A stretch of DNA of 64,000 bases from Thalassotalea nanhaiensis (GCF_031583575.1 NZ_CP134146.1:1922001-1986000); one strand, 5' to 3'. Positions 26,540-36,476 are shown, counted from the first letter of the stretch. Notes: generated from the letters alone by a model not told the origin. A program made the numbers and translations.

Positions 26540-27559
26540 TTATTCGGTAAAACTTAGTTCGTTATTACCTTTTTCAACGGTTAGCAATTGTAAATTAGTA
26601 AAATTCATTACATCTGCTACATCAGGAATATCATCAGAGCAGGTTAATGCTAATGTGTGCTCTCCTGTCGCGACAAAGCCTATTTCATAACTACCGTCAG
26701 ATTGAACTTCAGTTAAAACTTCAGTTGACGCTAATGGCTCTATACCATCACCAATGTACGCACCTTGTTCGTTATAATGCATATCGCCTAACAACGACGC
26801 ATCAGATTCACTGCCAACATATAAATACACAAATGTTGGTGTTTCAATGCCTGACTCATCAGTACATAAAAGAGACTCGCTAACGATACCAGCAATGTGA
26901 CCTGCTTCATTGTTATCAATTAAACGTACGCCATTTGGTTTTAAGTGCCAAGCAGCACCTTCTTTATTAGGAATGTTCATGCTTTTTCGTAAATCAAATT
27001 CAAGAGTAAAGTTAGCCGCGCCACCTTGAGTCACAGTGAATTTACTGAACTTTAATTCTTCAGAAGGGACTTCAACAAGGACTTTTTCGTCAGTGCCATC
27101 TCCATCTTCGTCAGTCATTACATAGGAGCCACTAAAGTCAGGTACCGCTACACGCATCTGGTATTCACCAGGCTCTACATCAATTGTTTCAGAAATTTCA
27201 ATTGACTCTGAACCTTGTGCACCAAGTAGGTTAATCGCTAAATTTTCATTAATAGGCATTCCGTCAGCATCTAAACATTCATAAGCACCTACAGGTTGGA
27301 CAACATCGTCATTTGTCTTTAATGGTAATTGAATAACTTCGCCATCTTTTTTCAAAGTAATTTCACTAAAACAAACCACAACTTCTGATGCATTATCTAC
27401 TGGAGCATCTGAAACACTTAGGTTAAATGCAACAGGATCGCTATTTGATGACTTGTCATCATCGTTATCACATGCCATTAAAAGAAAAGAAGATGAAACT
27501 ACAAGTGCTAAAGCTGATTTATTAAATTTAAACAAAGTATTGATTCCTATTTTTGTCAT
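26540..27559 (-). CDS. DUF4382 lipoprotein
   Basis: 339 residues. Lipoprotein signal peptide with lipobox LLMAC (lipidated C30), followed by an Asp/Ser-rich spacer (DNDDDKSSNSD). The DUF4382 domain starts at about residue 43 with NLSVSDAPVDNASEVVVCFSEITLKK, and the body is beta-rich. A second beta domain (about 215-335) resembles a carboxypeptidase-regulatory-like fold (GIVSESLLCTDE...YEIGFVATGEHTLALTC). Asp at lipoprotein position +2 could mean inner-membrane retention by the E. coli rule, which may not hold here. Function unknown. Monocistronic. Confidence 0.85.
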   Translation of the reverse strand: MTKIGINTLFKFNKSALALVVSSSFLLMACDNDDDKSSNSDPVAFNLSVSDAPVDNASEVVVCFSEITLKKDGEVIQLPLKTNDDVVQPVGAYECLDADGMPINENLAINLLGAQGSESIEISETIDVEPGEYQMRVAVPDFSGSYVMTDEDGDGTDEKVLVEVPSEELKFSKFTVTQGGAANFTLEFDLRKSMNIPNKEGAAWHLKPNGVRLIDNNEAGHIAGIVSESLLCTDESGIETPTFVYLYVGSESDASLLGDMHYNEQGAYIGDGIEPLASTEVLTEVQSDGSYEIGFVATGEHTLALTCSDDIPDVADVMNFTNLQLLTVEKGNNELSFTE

Positions 27560-27641
27560 GAGTATTTTTTAACTGGGATGATGATAACTAGCTTGTTAAT
27601 GGGATGTTGATCGAATTTGTAGGGGAGTTGTTGTTAATTGT

Positions 27642-27669
27642 AAAAGCGCCTAATTATTAGGCGCTTATG
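27642..27669 (-). terminator. Terminator after sbcB
   Basis: On the minus strand AAGCGCCTAA-TAA-TTAGGCGCTTTTA, about 31 bp after the sbcB stop. Confidence 0.8.
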
Positions 27670-27699
27670 TTTATATTGCGTTAATAGCAGGTAAAGCTT

Positions 27700-29133
27700 T
27701 TAACCTTGTACATACTCATACAAGGCTTTTAATACTGCCATCTTTTGTTTGTTGTCTTCGTATTTATGGGCATAATTCTCAATTTCAATCATGTACTCAT
27801 CATAACTTAGGCCATTTTCTCCGCCTTGTAATTTATTCTGAGTATATTGCTGCCATTTATGCTGTTCATCAACGGTTAACGTTAACGGGTAGTTCCTTGC
27901 CCTAAAACGAAACAACAATGTGTCTAAACGCGGATCAGTAAAGTTAAACGGATAAGTGCCTAATTGCTCTACTGGCATTTCGTGGATCATCGACATTTTT
28001 TCTTTATCAGCAGCATTGAAAAAGCCACCACCATAAAGTGCGTGTTCGGGATCAATTGTTTCGTCGCCAAAGTCTTTTGTAAAAACTTCAGCTAATTTGT
28101 CTTTTAGTGTCTCAGCTTGCTCCTTTAGCTGTTTCCAATTTTTTAGACACAATTCACGATCGATATTAATTAAAGCTGCACGCTCTGGCGTTAATACTTT
28201 TGCAGGGGCGACAATAGGGCACTTATTGATGTGCACTTGTTTTACTGGAATAGGAAGTTTTCCTTCAGCTTTTAATTCATCATGACGTGTATATAAACGC
28301 TCTTTAATTTCATCTGCAGTTAAATCAAAAAGTGGTGAGATGTCTTTCGATAAATCGATACAGGTGATAGCATTTTTGTTTACCGGATCAGAATCAATCG
28401 GCATATACCAACTAGTATTACGTTGGTCGGGCGATATTTTTGACGAGGTATGTAAAAACGGCGTCATTTCAAATAAGTTAATGTGTTTATTAACTTCTTG
28501 TTTGGTGCGTATACCAAATACAAAGTTGTAAAGCTTTGGTTGTTTTTCTTTTATTAACTTAGCTAAAGCAATGGTTGCATAAACATCGCTCATTGCATCA
28601 TGCGCAGCCTCATGACTAATCCCATTTTCAGCAGTTAACAGCTCTAATCTAAAACTCACTCTGCCTTCATCATTTACTGGCCAGTTGATACCCTCAGGTG
28701 CTACAGCATGACATAAACGCGCCATATCAATAATATCCCAACGGCTGTTACCGTTTTGCCACTCACGCGCATAAGCATCGTAAAAATTACGATAAAACAA
28801 ATAACGTGACACTTCATCATCAAAGCGTACTGAATTATAACCAGCCACACAGGTATTAGGGACAGTAAAAATCTTTTGAATTCGGGCGGCAAACTCTGCT
28901 TCCGTCACACCTTCACGTTGTGCTTTCTGTGGAGTTATACCGGTAACCATACACGCGCCAGGATTAGGTAAGTAATCGGCCGGTGGTTGACAATAAAACA
29001 TTTCAGGTTCACCGATAATGTTTAAATCATAATCGGTGCGAATTCCTGCGAACTGTGAAGGTTTATCAAGCTTTGGGGATACTCCCCATGTTTCATAATC
29101 GTGCCAGAAGATGGTTTGTGTGTTTGAGTTCAA
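27700..29133 (-). CDS. sbcB: Exodeoxyribonuclease I
   Basis: 477 residues, the E. coli ExoI length. Processive 3'-5' single-strand DNA exonuclease in recombination and mismatch repair. DEDDh exonuclease motifs: FWHDYETWG (D12, E14), GYNSVRFDDEV and the HDAMSDVYATIALAKL block with the catalytic His and Asp. The SH3-like and C-terminal helical regions follow (FNAADKEKM, LRFRARNYP). Transcribed alone, with 187 bp to the next gene. recC/recB are also in this window, but about 30 kb away. Confidence 0.97.
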   Translation of the reverse strand: MNSNTQTIFWHDYETWGVSPKLDKPSQFAGIRTDYDLNIIGEPEMFYCQPPADYLPNPGACMVTGITPQKAQREGVTEAEFAARIQKIFTVPNTCVAGYNSVRFDDEVSRYLFYRNFYDAYAREWQNGNSRWDIIDMARLCHAVAPEGINWPVNDEGRVSFRLELLTAENGISHEAAHDAMSDVYATIALAKLIKEKQPKLYNFVFGIRTKQEVNKHINLFEMTPFLHTSSKISPDQRNTSWYMPIDSDPVNKNAITCIDLSKDISPLFDLTADEIKERLYTRHDELKAEGKLPIPVKQVHINKCPIVAPAKVLTPERAALINIDRELCLKNWKQLKEQAETLKDKLAEVFTKDFGDETIDPEHALYGGGFFNAADKEKMSMIHEMPVEQLGTYPFNFTDPRLDTLLFRFRARNYPLTLTVDEQHKWQQYTQNKLQGGENGLSYDEYMIEIENYAHKYEDNKQKMAVLKALYEYVQG

Positions 29134-29320
29134 TGTTGTTCCACTTTATTGTTTTTGTACGTATTATCTTGATTAATTAATACTAACAAATCGATCTACA
29201 TAAATCAGTTTTAGAAGACTGTAATTTTAATTGATAGTACATATTTGTTAAATAATCACAAATATAGTTTGAAACATCGATTAACGTTCTAACTATTACT
29301 ATGTTAAAAGCTTAGTGCTT

Positions 29321-30280
29321 TTATCGGCTAAATTTTAATTGAATAGAGTTCTTACATTGCGCCACCATAGACCATAAATATAAACAAATCTTGTGTTTTG
29401 GTTTTAACCAACAGCGCTTGTCAGCTAATAAAGCTCTAGCACGACTAAACTGCATTGCTTTAATGTTAAGTTTGGCTAGATGACATAAGTGCGCTGCGCA
29501 AAAGGTTAGGATAGCTTTCCTATACTTAGAATTGTATTTTACTGCAGGGATCAATTCAGTTGTTGCTGTTAACCTTTTACTAAAAGGTAATTCATTTTTT
29601 GGTATGTTATTAATGCATGCCCGGTTTTCGGCCGCTAAATTATAAATAACATGAATATCAGTTGAGTAGGCGATCAATCCGTGTATGGCAATATGGCTAA
29701 AAAGTGCTTGGTCTTCCCCCATAGGTTCATTGAGTGGAAACATACCAAATTTTTTAAACGAACTGCGTTTGATGACGGAAGAAGAAACAATAAACGGTAA
29801 ATCACCTTGGCTTGCACATTCGAAATAGTTAACTAATATACCGTCAATATGTTGATGATGGTTTAGCCTTATTTTCGCGTCTTTGTAGTTGTTTTCGCCT
29901 AATTTACACTGGTATTTACAAGCAAATATATCGGCAAAAGGCGATTGATGGATCATGCTTGTAATTTTCGTTAGATATAATGGCAACCACAAATCATCTG
30001 CATCTAAAAAAGCAATGAAAGGGCTGTTAGCCAACAAAGCACCTTCATTTCTTGCCGCAGAGACTCCTGCGTTATCTTGATCAATAATGATTAAGTTTTC
30101 CAAATTTTTTTCAGTTTTAAAAGTCTTAACAACTTCTAAACTGTTATCTGTAGAGCCATCGTTAACCACAACTACTTCATATGCAGGATTTTGCTGTTGG
30201 TAAACACTGTTTAATGTTTTTAAGATATGCTGCGCTTTATTATAAAGCGGAATTACGACAGTAATATTCAATTTGTTCAT
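29321..30280 (-). CDS. Family 2 glycosyltransferase
   Basis: 319 residues from the ATG at 30280, 8 bp after GGAGA; an immediately upstream GTG is in frame. GT-A fold signatures: VVIPLYNKAQHILKTLNSVYQQ, VVNDGSTDNS and the DxD-like FLDADDLW. It would transfer a sugar from a nucleotide donor to the lipid-linked EPS repeat on the cytoplasmic side. It overlaps the end of the pyruvyl transferase-like gene by about 40 bp, so both belong to one operon driven from 31533-31548. Confidence 0.9.
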   Translation of the reverse strand: MNKLNITVVIPLYNKAQHILKTLNSVYQQQNPAYEVVVVNDGSTDNSLEVVKTFKTEKNLENLIIIDQDNAGVSAARNEGALLANSPFIAFLDADDLWLPLYLTKITSMIHQSPFADIFACKYQCKLGENNYKDAKIRLNHHQHIDGILVNYFECASQGDLPFIVSSSVIKRSSFKKFGMFPLNEPMGEDQALFSHIAIHGLIAYSTDIHVIYNLAAENRACINNIPKNELPFSKRLTATTELIPAVKYNSKYRKAILTFCAAHLCHLAKLNIKAMQFSRARALLADKRCWLKPKHKICLYLWSMVAQCKNSIQLKFSR

Positions 30281-31472
30281 CACTTAGTCTCCAATTCTTT
30301 AAAGATTGCTGTAAAGCGGTTCGTACAGGTAATTTAGGTGGTGTAAAGCCATGCTTTAAACCGGTTTTTATTGTTGTTAAAAGAGCTGTTAGGTCAGTAT
30401 TTTCTGGTGATATTTGATACTTCTTAGCAATATTAATTTGTTTGCACCAGGCTTGACATTTTGGGTGGTAATTTATGGCGATGACAGGGGTTTTATTGAT
30501 ATAGCTTAAAATAAGTGCGTGTAAACGCATTGCAATAACAAGTTTAAAGGTACTTAAGATCTTGACCATATTTAATGGGTCGCCGTGGTACTTAATTATG
30601 TGTAGACGAAATAGAGAAAACTTATCTTCTGTATTTTCCGCTACAGTTTCTTTTACTTTTTGCAACAGAGAATCATCATTTAAACGATTATGATTTATCA
30701 TCGGTTCGGCATTAAGGCTTATTAAGGTTATATGCTGCTCTGTGGTTTTTAGCAGTTTGCAAATGAGTTTTGCATATTGAGAAATAATTCGTTGCTCAGT
30801 GCTCTTATTAGCATTCCCTAAATTATCAGAAGGAATAGAGCACAAGTTAATCGCTATGCCATAACGTTTTCTTTCAAATTTAGATTTACTGAGCAATTGT
30901 TTTTTATAATCTACTATGTGGCTATGACAAAGTAGTAGCGGGGCCAAATCGAAGGTTAGTGAAATATTTGCATCGGGTGAAAGTTGCTTTGCTCTTTGAT
31001 AGCTATCTTTGTCACGTAAGCCAATAAATGGGCATTCTGCTAAAAACTTTTTGCAAGCTGCTTCTGCTTTGTCGTCATTAAAGGCCTCAATACCAACGCC
31101 TACCGCCATATGTTGGCGTTCTTGCTGTGAGGTTAAATTGAATTTGGAACTCAATTTTAGCATTAACCGTTTAATATTTAGATCATGGGCACTATGAAGT
31201 ACAGAGCCCCCGCCCAACACAATTTGTTGGCTTTTCCATGCTAATTGGTATTGCAATAAACGGTTTTGTCCGGGAAATTTCTGTTCCGCTTTAAGCGTTG
31301 CTTGTGTCTGTTTAAAATCGTTTAAATTTATAGGAGCACTAGCAGTACATTGGGCTTGTTCATTCTTTAATATGTGTTTATTAGCCCAAGCAGTAGCAAG
31401 CAATAGGGCGTCATCACCTAAATTTTGTTTACCATAGAAACCAACAAGTAGTGCCTTAGCCGTATTTGTCAT
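30240..31472 (-). CDS. Polysaccharide pyruvyl transferase family protein
   Basis: 410 residues. CsaB/WcaK/GumL-type family that adds pyruvyl ketal groups to polysaccharides. Seen: LLVGFYGKQNLGDDALLLAT at the N-terminus, IVLGGGSVLHS, and the C-terminal AMRLHALILSYINKTPVIAINYHPK, which is the conserved RLH motif. First gene of a two-gene unit with the GT2 gene, preceded by a sigma-54-type promoter. Pyruvylation would make the exopolysaccharide acidic; this is inferred from family membership. Confidence 0.85.
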   Translation of the reverse strand: MTNTAKALLVGFYGKQNLGDDALLLATAWANKHILKNEQAQCTASAPINLNDFKQTQATLKAEQKFPGQNRLLQYQLAWKSQQIVLGGGSVLHSAHDLNIKRLMLKLSSKFNLTSQQERQHMAVGVGIEAFNDDKAEAACKKFLAECPFIGLRDKDSYQRAKQLSPDANISLTFDLAPLLLCHSHIVDYKKQLLSKSKFERKRYGIAINLCSIPSDNLGNANKSTEQRIISQYAKLICKLLKTTEQHITLISLNAEPMINHNRLNDDSLLQKVKETVAENTEDKFSLFRLHIIKYHGDPLNMVKILSTFKLVIAMRLHALILSYINKTPVIAINYHPKCQAWCKQINIAKKYQISPENTDLTALLTTIKTGLKHGFTPPKLPVRTALQQSLKNWRLSDEQIEYYCRNSAL

Positions 31473-31532
31473 AATGAGCCCCTTTAATATTAATGCTGAT
31501 AACCATGAATGTGGTTACCTTATATTCAAAGA

Positions 31533-31548
31533 AGCAATTAAAATGCCA
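31533..31548 (-). promoter_or_regulatory. Sigma-54-type promoter, pyruvyl transferase/GT2 unit
   Basis: Minus strand TGGCATTTTAATTGCT: GG and GC separated by exactly 10 bp, with TGGCA at -24 and TTGCT at -12. Predicted start near 31522, about 50 bp before the ATG at 31472. Confidence 0.75.
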
Positions 31549-31561
31549 CTTTGATACATCA

Positions 31562-32851
31562 CTAAACTGGTGAATAAGTAAGGGTTTCTTTGTTTGCCGG
31601 GCAGGGTTTTAAACTAAGGCCAATATAAATTAATGCCGGCCAAAAGATAAACGCTAAGATCTCTAGATTTTCATAAAAACTGTAAAGCCAAAAGACCACC
31701 ATTAACGCAAGAGCAATACGTGCATTTGCTCGCCAGAAACTAAGGTAAAGTAAATAACAGCTGGTAGCGAACATTGGAAGGGCAAGACATAATAGACCTA
31801 CAGATCCTTTAACATACAAAAGTCCATACCAGGTATGATGGGAGCCTATTTGCATACTCTCTACCACTTTTGGGCCCCGCTCAACGATACCATGTCCCCA
31901 TATAGGAGCTTCACTTTGCCAGCGTTGAATGGCGATATCTGCTAATGCTGCTCTTACCCGAGTTGAGTCAGGTCTTGATTGTTTAATTTGCTCAAAATGA
32001 TCAAACAGTAATTGCGAAATGGGATCACTAAGTATGATGAATATTGGTAGCATGAAGCCTAATAAAAGTAAGCTTTGCAGTTTCAATGCTTTATCAAAGA
32101 GTAGCGTGAAGGGGAGTAAGCAAATAAAAATAAACAGCCCGGCTCGCGATTGCGATAATAAAATCATTACTACACAACCTGCAATACCAAGAATTCGCCA
32201 ACGTTTGTTTTGTTCTTGCAGGCAAAGTACTAAATATATACAAGACATAAAGCCCGCAGCAGGTGCCCAAGGGCCAAAAAAACGCCACCTTGGTAATCCC
32301 GTTTCAGGGTTAATGCCAAATAAACTAACCGAAAAAAACTCAACACCAGGTCCGCCAATCGCTTTTAAAGGGGAAACATATACCTCTCCAGGTACACCTA
32401 CTAGATAAATGAGCAAAGTGACAATAGCAAAAATCAGGGTATAAAAGCTGACTTTACATATTGCACGAACTAACATTTTCTCATTTATATTGGCAAAATA
32501 ACCTATGAATATGAAAATAGGAAACAGGGCCCAACCTTTCATCCAACCTATTGTGGATTTGATTGTTTTTGAAAGTCCTAAGTCCCAGTTAGCGTGGGCT
32601 ATGAATAAAGTAAATAACATGATTAGCATCATTGCTACCCACAGCCAAATGATCGCAGGTACGACCTTCGGCTCTGTGATAGTATTTGGCCGTACATTCC
32701 ACCTTAATAGTAAAATTGATATCAACAACCAGCCAAGCAAACAGCCGGTAACATACAAGCTACCTGATAAAAAGAATAAATAAGTACAAGTGATGTTGTA
32801 CCAAACTAACTTTTGTTCAACAGTAGATTTGTTAAGTTGTGTCGTTGCCAT
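31562..32851 (-). CDS. O-antigen ligase/polymerase family (Wzy-like) membrane protein
   Basis: 429 residues with about ten hydrophobic helices. The Wzy_C-type signature is present: LLSQSRAGLFIF in a membrane segment, a long periplasmic loop (about 275-345) with GHGIVERGP and GSHHTWYGLLYVKGSVGL, then further helices. Such proteins polymerise or ligate undecaprenyl-linked repeat units at the periplasmic face. Next to wza/wzz genes a polymerase role is more likely than O-antigen ligase. Its start overlaps the end of the Wzz-like gene by about 45 bp. Confidence 0.85.
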   Translation of the reverse strand: MATTQLNKSTVEQKLVWYNITCTYLFFLSGSLYVTGCLLGWLLISILLLRWNVRPNTITEPKVVPAIIWLWVAMMLIMLFTLFIAHANWDLGLSKTIKSTIGWMKGWALFPIFIFIGYFANINEKMLVRAICKVSFYTLIFAIVTLLIYLVGVPGEVYVSPLKAIGGPGVEFFSVSLFGINPETGLPRWRFFGPWAPAAGFMSCIYLVLCLQEQNKRWRILGIAGCVVMILLSQSRAGLFIFICLLPFTLLFDKALKLQSLLLLGFMLPIFIILSDPISQLLFDHFEQIKQSRPDSTRVRAALADIAIQRWQSEAPIWGHGIVERGPKVVESMQIGSHHTWYGLLYVKGSVGLLCLALPMFATSCYLLYLSFWRANARIALALMVVFWLYSFYENLEILAFIFWPALIYIGLSLKPCPANKETLTYSPV

Positions 32852-34206
32852 ATAGCTACCAAAAAGAGAGTGATAAAAATGATCCCAATAAAACCTGCGG
32901 CTAAGGCAATAGCCGTTTTAGGACTGCTTGATTCTTGTGGAAACGATGCCACCGTAAGTTGTTGAATTACTGGGTAGGAAGCAAAAATATCAGCTTTACT
33001 TGCTTCTAAACGTGCTGCAGCAGAGGTATAAATCGCTTCAGCCATGTTAAAGTCATGCTCTAGACGCTCAAGCTCTGCAACTTCTCTGCTATAAATTTTT
33101 AATTTGTCACGTACAAAGGCAATTGATTGTTCAATATTAGCGAGCATTGCCTGCTTACCTTCTTTAATTGCACTTGAATCAATTAAATCGGCAAACAATT
33201 GGGCGCGGTTGTTTTGTTTTTTTAAATCTAGTGTATTAAAACTCTCGCTGACATGAATACCTATCATTTGCATGCTGCGCTGCTTTAAATGCGAATTTAC
33301 TAGATTTACCCGTTGTTGAGCAGCAACGACTTTAGGGTGGTTATTTCCCCAACGAGAGGAATAGGTTGTTAGTTCACCTAATGAATTATCAAGTTCGGTT
33401 AAATAGCTACTAAATTGGGCATCGGTTTGTAATTTAAAGACTTGCCCTGCTAACGACGGGGAAACACCTAAATTGAGACTCAATTTTCTAATGTAACTAT
33501 CGATTTGTTCCAGCTCTGATGATACCAGCATGTGTTTTTCATTTAGATCAGACAAGGCAATTACCATTTGCTCAAGCTGAATGCTGGCAACGACAAATGA
33601 ATTTTGTTGAAAGTCGACGATATTTCCGCGAGCAAGATTTAACTTGTTCTGATATTGAGTTAAAACAGCTTTAATACTTACATCACGTCTTAATACTTCA
33701 TCGGCGCGTAATCTATCAAGCTCTTGCTGCAGAGATTGATATAAAGCATTCGCTTTGCCATTAGCCTCTTTCGCAGTACGACCGCGGATTTTTATTGAAA
33801 TTATAGATGTTTGTTCGGTTAACTTGATAACCGGTGTGGCAAATTCACGCACACTAATGCCCATAATCAAAGCCGCGCGCTCTAATACAGAACGGCTGGT
33901 TAGCATTTCTTTATAATTGACTCTAGGGTTAAAGCTTGAAGAGCCATAGGGTGCAGATGTTTGCGAGACAACTTCACCAACTTCATTTAATTTTACGTTG
34001 CTACTAGTTCCTGTGCCTGGAAGTACCAGATCCATTTCACTGCTATATTTTGCCGGCATATTAAGGTAGATAAGAACCATAGCCAATACAGATAAGTAAC
34101 CAAAAATTGCGGCAACTAAATACGGCTTTTTAAATAAACGGTAAATATAAGCTCGAATTTTGTCTGTCGGGCTTATAATCATCATTTGGTAAGTCTTTTT
34201 AATCAT
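32806..34206 (-). CDS. Wzz/PCP-type chain-length determinant, no kinase domain
   Basis: 466 residues from the ATG at 34206; a TTG four codons upstream and ATGs at 34185/34182 are alternatives, none with a clear ribosome site. Two membrane segments (about 30-48 and 440-460) flank a long periplasmic coiled-coil region, the topology of polysaccharide co-polymerases. The C-terminal Walker-type BY-kinase of Wzc proteins is missing: after the second membrane helix only RHNLTNLLLNKS remains. The gene is sandwiched between wza-like and wzy-like genes in one operon. It probably sets chain length and links polymerase to export. Confidence 0.85.
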   Translation of the reverse strand: MIKKTYQMMIISPTDKIRAYIYRLFKKPYLVAAIFGYLSVLAMVLIYLNMPAKYSSEMDLVLPGTGTSSNVKLNEVGEVVSQTSAPYGSSSFNPRVNYKEMLTSRSVLERAALIMGISVREFATPVIKLTEQTSIISIKIRGRTAKEANGKANALYQSLQQELDRLRADEVLRRDVSIKAVLTQYQNKLNLARGNIVDFQQNSFVVASIQLEQMVIALSDLNEKHMLVSSELEQIDSYIRKLSLNLGVSPSLAGQVFKLQTDAQFSSYLTELDNSLGELTTYSSRWGNNHPKVVAAQQRVNLVNSHLKQRSMQMIGIHVSESFNTLDLKKQNNRAQLFADLIDSSAIKEGKQAMLANIEQSIAFVRDKLKIYSREVAELERLEHDFNMAEAIYTSAAARLEASKADIFASYPVIQQLTVASFPQESSSPKTAIALAAGFIGIIFITLFLVAIWQRHNLTNLLLNKS

Positions 34207-34221
34207 AATTAATGCCAATAT

Positions 34222-35523
34222 TTACAATAGTTTAAAGGGAATGATAAAGTCCGCAATGGTGTTAGCAATATCGCGAAGATTGGTTACATCAGAGTCATAA
34301 CATGCAACAGCATCATTGGGCATTAAATAAGGGTTAATGGATTCTCTATTTGATTGCCTCATGAGTTCTTCAATGGATCGTTCAATTACCTGTGTTTGTT
34401 TAGTTAAAGGGTTAACGCTTACAAGCACTACTTTTCGAGGAGCATTGGTCCATTGTTTGCCGCCCACACAATTAGCAGAAATTGCCGATTGTAATAAACG
34501 GGTACCATAGGGCACATTGGCAGAGTAACGTCCAACAGCGGCGTTTGAGTTACTCATCGCCGGTGCTATTAAGTTAGACATAAAGATACGAAAACCTTTT
34601 GGGGTTATTTGACTCGGTCTTACTAAGTTTGATTGAAAGCAACCTGTAGTAGGGACAATAATTCGGTCTCCGGTGATTAATGGGTAATCCGTAACAGGAT
34701 CGCCGGTAAGTATTCCTGTCATGTCAGCTTCTAAACGCCATCCTTTTCGAAGTAAAATTACTTGGTCAAGTTTTGCATCGGGCCTTACGCCAGAAGCAGC
34801 ACGCAATGCTTCTGATAGCAGTCGTTTGTTTGAATGATCGCCGTAACTAAAAGAGTCTTGTTCTAATTTTTGCGGTAACGTTTCATTGATCAAAACTCTA
34901 CCAGGGTTAAATACAGCCCCAGATACTGATACTTCTATTTCAGACCAGTGGAGAACTTGCAGTGTTACGTGGGCTGTAGCGGCTTTAAATATTTCTTTTT
35001 TGATAAATTCAATTGATATTTTTTCGGCAACAATATTGGTTGGTAGGCCAAGTACATCAATGGGCGGTAATAATGGAATATTAATAAGGCCATTACTATC
35101 GATGATGTAATTACCGTTAAAACCTTCACCATTTTCTATATTCACCGCTACCATATCCCCTGGGCTTAAGCCATTTAACAATGTTTGCTCATTAGCGTTT
35201 GGGAAGCTTGCAGGAGCGGCTTGTTTTAATTGCAGTGGTTTATCGATTATGTAATGTTCAGGGGCTGCAAAATCTTGAAACTTTTCACATGTTTTAGCCG
35301 TTGCAAACACATATTTAGCCGTACTTTGCTGACTAATATGAGTGCCATTAGCTTTTTCATTGCCATAAAAGTCTGGTTGCGAATGTTGGGGAGTATCTAA
35401 TGAGTCTGTTTGTGTGCAAGAAAACACAGAGGTAAGTAAAATGCTCACGATGGCTAAAAATATTAACTTGTTCTTGCAAAGGTGAGAGTTATGAAAACTC
35501 ATATAAAAAAACGAATAGAACAT
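34222..35523 (-). CDS. Wza-like polysaccharide export lipoprotein
   Basis: 433 residues from the ATG at 35523, which has AGGA 7 bp upstream; an ATG 11 codons earlier does not. Lipoprotein signal with lipobox SVFSC (C36). The Poly_export domain begins near LSPGDMVAVNIENGEGFNG, and an SLBB segment carries EVSVSGAVFNPGRV. Second SLBB-like and C-terminal parts follow (LVRPSQITPKGFRIF ... NPYLMPNDAVACYDS). It would form the outer-membrane export channel. First gene of the wza-wzz-wzy operon, with a near-consensus sigma-54 promoter and two enhancer-like palindromes upstream. Confidence 0.88.
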   Translation of the reverse strand: MFYSFFYMSFHNSHLCKNKLIFLAIVSILLTSVFSCTQTDSLDTPQHSQPDFYGNEKANGTHISQQSTAKYVFATAKTCEKFQDFAAPEHYIIDKPLQLKQAAPASFPNANEQTLLNGLSPGDMVAVNIENGEGFNGNYIIDSNGLINIPLLPPIDVLGLPTNIVAEKISIEFIKKEIFKAATAHVTLQVLHWSEIEVSVSGAVFNPGRVLINETLPQKLEQDSFSYGDHSNKRLLSEALRAASGVRPDAKLDQVILLRKGWRLEADMTGILTGDPVTDYPLITGDRIIVPTTGCFQSNLVRPSQITPKGFRIFMSNLIAPAMSNSNAAVGRYSANVPYGTRLLQSAISANCVGGKQWTNAPRKVVLVSVNPLTKQTQVIERSIEELMRQSNRESINPYLMPNDAVACYDSDVTNLRDIANTIADFIIPFKLL

Positions 35524-35583
35524 AATAAAATCCTGGTTGACCATATACATGGACATTGCATTAAAATGTTATATATCTAATGC

Positions 35584-35600
35584 AGCAATATAGGTGCCAA
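35584..35600 (-). promoter_or_regulatory. Sigma-54 promoter of the wza-wzz-wzy operon
   Basis: Minus strand TTGGCACCTATATTGCT, an essentially perfect match to TTGGCAC-N5-TTGCW. Predicted start near 35573, about 50 bp before the chosen ATG at 35523. The best match in the window. Confidence 0.9.
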
Positions 35601-35694
35601 CATTTAGTTATTGTGTTCAGCGCTTGCACAGGTACATGAATAGGTAGGGAAAATAAAGATCTTTAATGTTTTATTGAGAGTTAGAACATTAATA

Positions 35695-35709
35695 TTTGCA
35701 ATTTGCAAA
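35695..35709. promoter_or_regulatory. Enhancer-like palindrome, site 1
   Basis: TTTGCAATTTGCAAA, a perfect 7-1-7 inverted repeat (TTTGC-N5-GCAAA), centred about 129 bp upstream of the predicted wza transcription start. The same 10 fixed bases occur at 42448-42462. Confidence 0.7.
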
Positions 35710-35729
35710 ACCTTAAAAAACAAAAAGGA

Positions 35730-35744
35730 GTTGCAAAAAGCAAA
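35730..35744. promoter_or_regulatory. Enhancer-like palindrome, site 2
   Basis: GTTGCAAAAAGCAAA, 9 of 10 fixed positions of TTTGC-N5-GCAAA, centred 35 bp from site 1 and about 164 bp upstream of the predicted start. Confidence 0.6.
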
Positions 35745-35756
35745 TAGATAAGTGTT

Positions 35757-36476
35757 TTAGTATGCGCCTTTTGCGCTGATTACAGCAGGAATAGTTCCCA
35801 GTAAAATCTTCAAATCAAATAAAAATGATTGTTGACGAATGTACTGTAGATCTAATGATATTTGTTGAGTAAAGCTTGTATCGGCACGACCAGATATTTG
35901 CCATAGACCAGTCATACCAGGCTTACAATTTAAGCGTTTAAATTGATGTTGATTGTATTGGTAACTCTCACTTGCTAAGGCTGGTCTGGGGCCTACTAAC
36001 GACATATCACCGATAAGTACATTGTACAGTTGTGGTAGCTCATCAATAGAATATTTACGGATGAACTTACCTACAACAGTTACACGAGGATCATTAATAT
36101 ATTTTTTACAAATACCGTCACGATGGCTTAAATTTTCATCAACTTTAGGGGCAAATATTCGCATTGAACGGAATTTATAAAACTTAAAATGACGTCCATT
36201 TTCACCTATGCGGGTCTGACAAAAAAGCACCTTGCCGGGGTTTTCTATATATATAAATAAAGCGACCATGAGCAGTAAAGGTAAGCTTAATAATATTAAA
36301 CCTAACGCTATCAATTGCTGCAGTGGCATAGGGATACCAACATTTCGCTTTATATTTTTCGCTTTTTTATGATAAACATATTGCTTTGAAGAAACCGAAG
36401 AGCTTCGCCAGTATTGCATAACTAATTTTTCATTTAAAAATGGATAATACTGCTGAATGTTCATTTGATTATTCAT
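35757..36476 (-). CDS. Initiating undecaprenyl-phosphate sugar transferase
   Basis: 239 residues from the ATG at 36476, which has GAGG 6 bp upstream; an in-frame ATG at 36488 lacks a ribosome site. Bacterial sugar transferase (WcaJ/RfbP C-terminal type) that loads the first sugar-1-phosphate onto undecaprenyl phosphate. One membrane segment at about 55-80, then the family signatures LFCQTRIGENGRHFKFYKFRSM, KYSIDELPQLYNVLIGDMSLVGPRP and CKPGMTGLWQISGR. It lacks the multi-helix N-terminal half of WcaJ, so it is the short form. It lies 50 bp after the WecG-like gene. Confidence 0.92.
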   Translation of the reverse strand: MNNQMNIQQYYPFLNEKLVMQYWRSSSVSSKQYVYHKKAKNIKRNVGIPMPLQQLIALGLILLSLPLLLMVALFIYIENPGKVLFCQTRIGENGRHFKFYKFRSMRIFAPKVDENLSHRDGICKKYINDPRVTVVGKFIRKYSIDELPQLYNVLIGDMSLVGPRPALASESYQYNQHQFKRLNCKPGMTGLWQISGRADTSFTQQISLDLQYIRQQSFLFDLKILLGTIPAVISAKGAY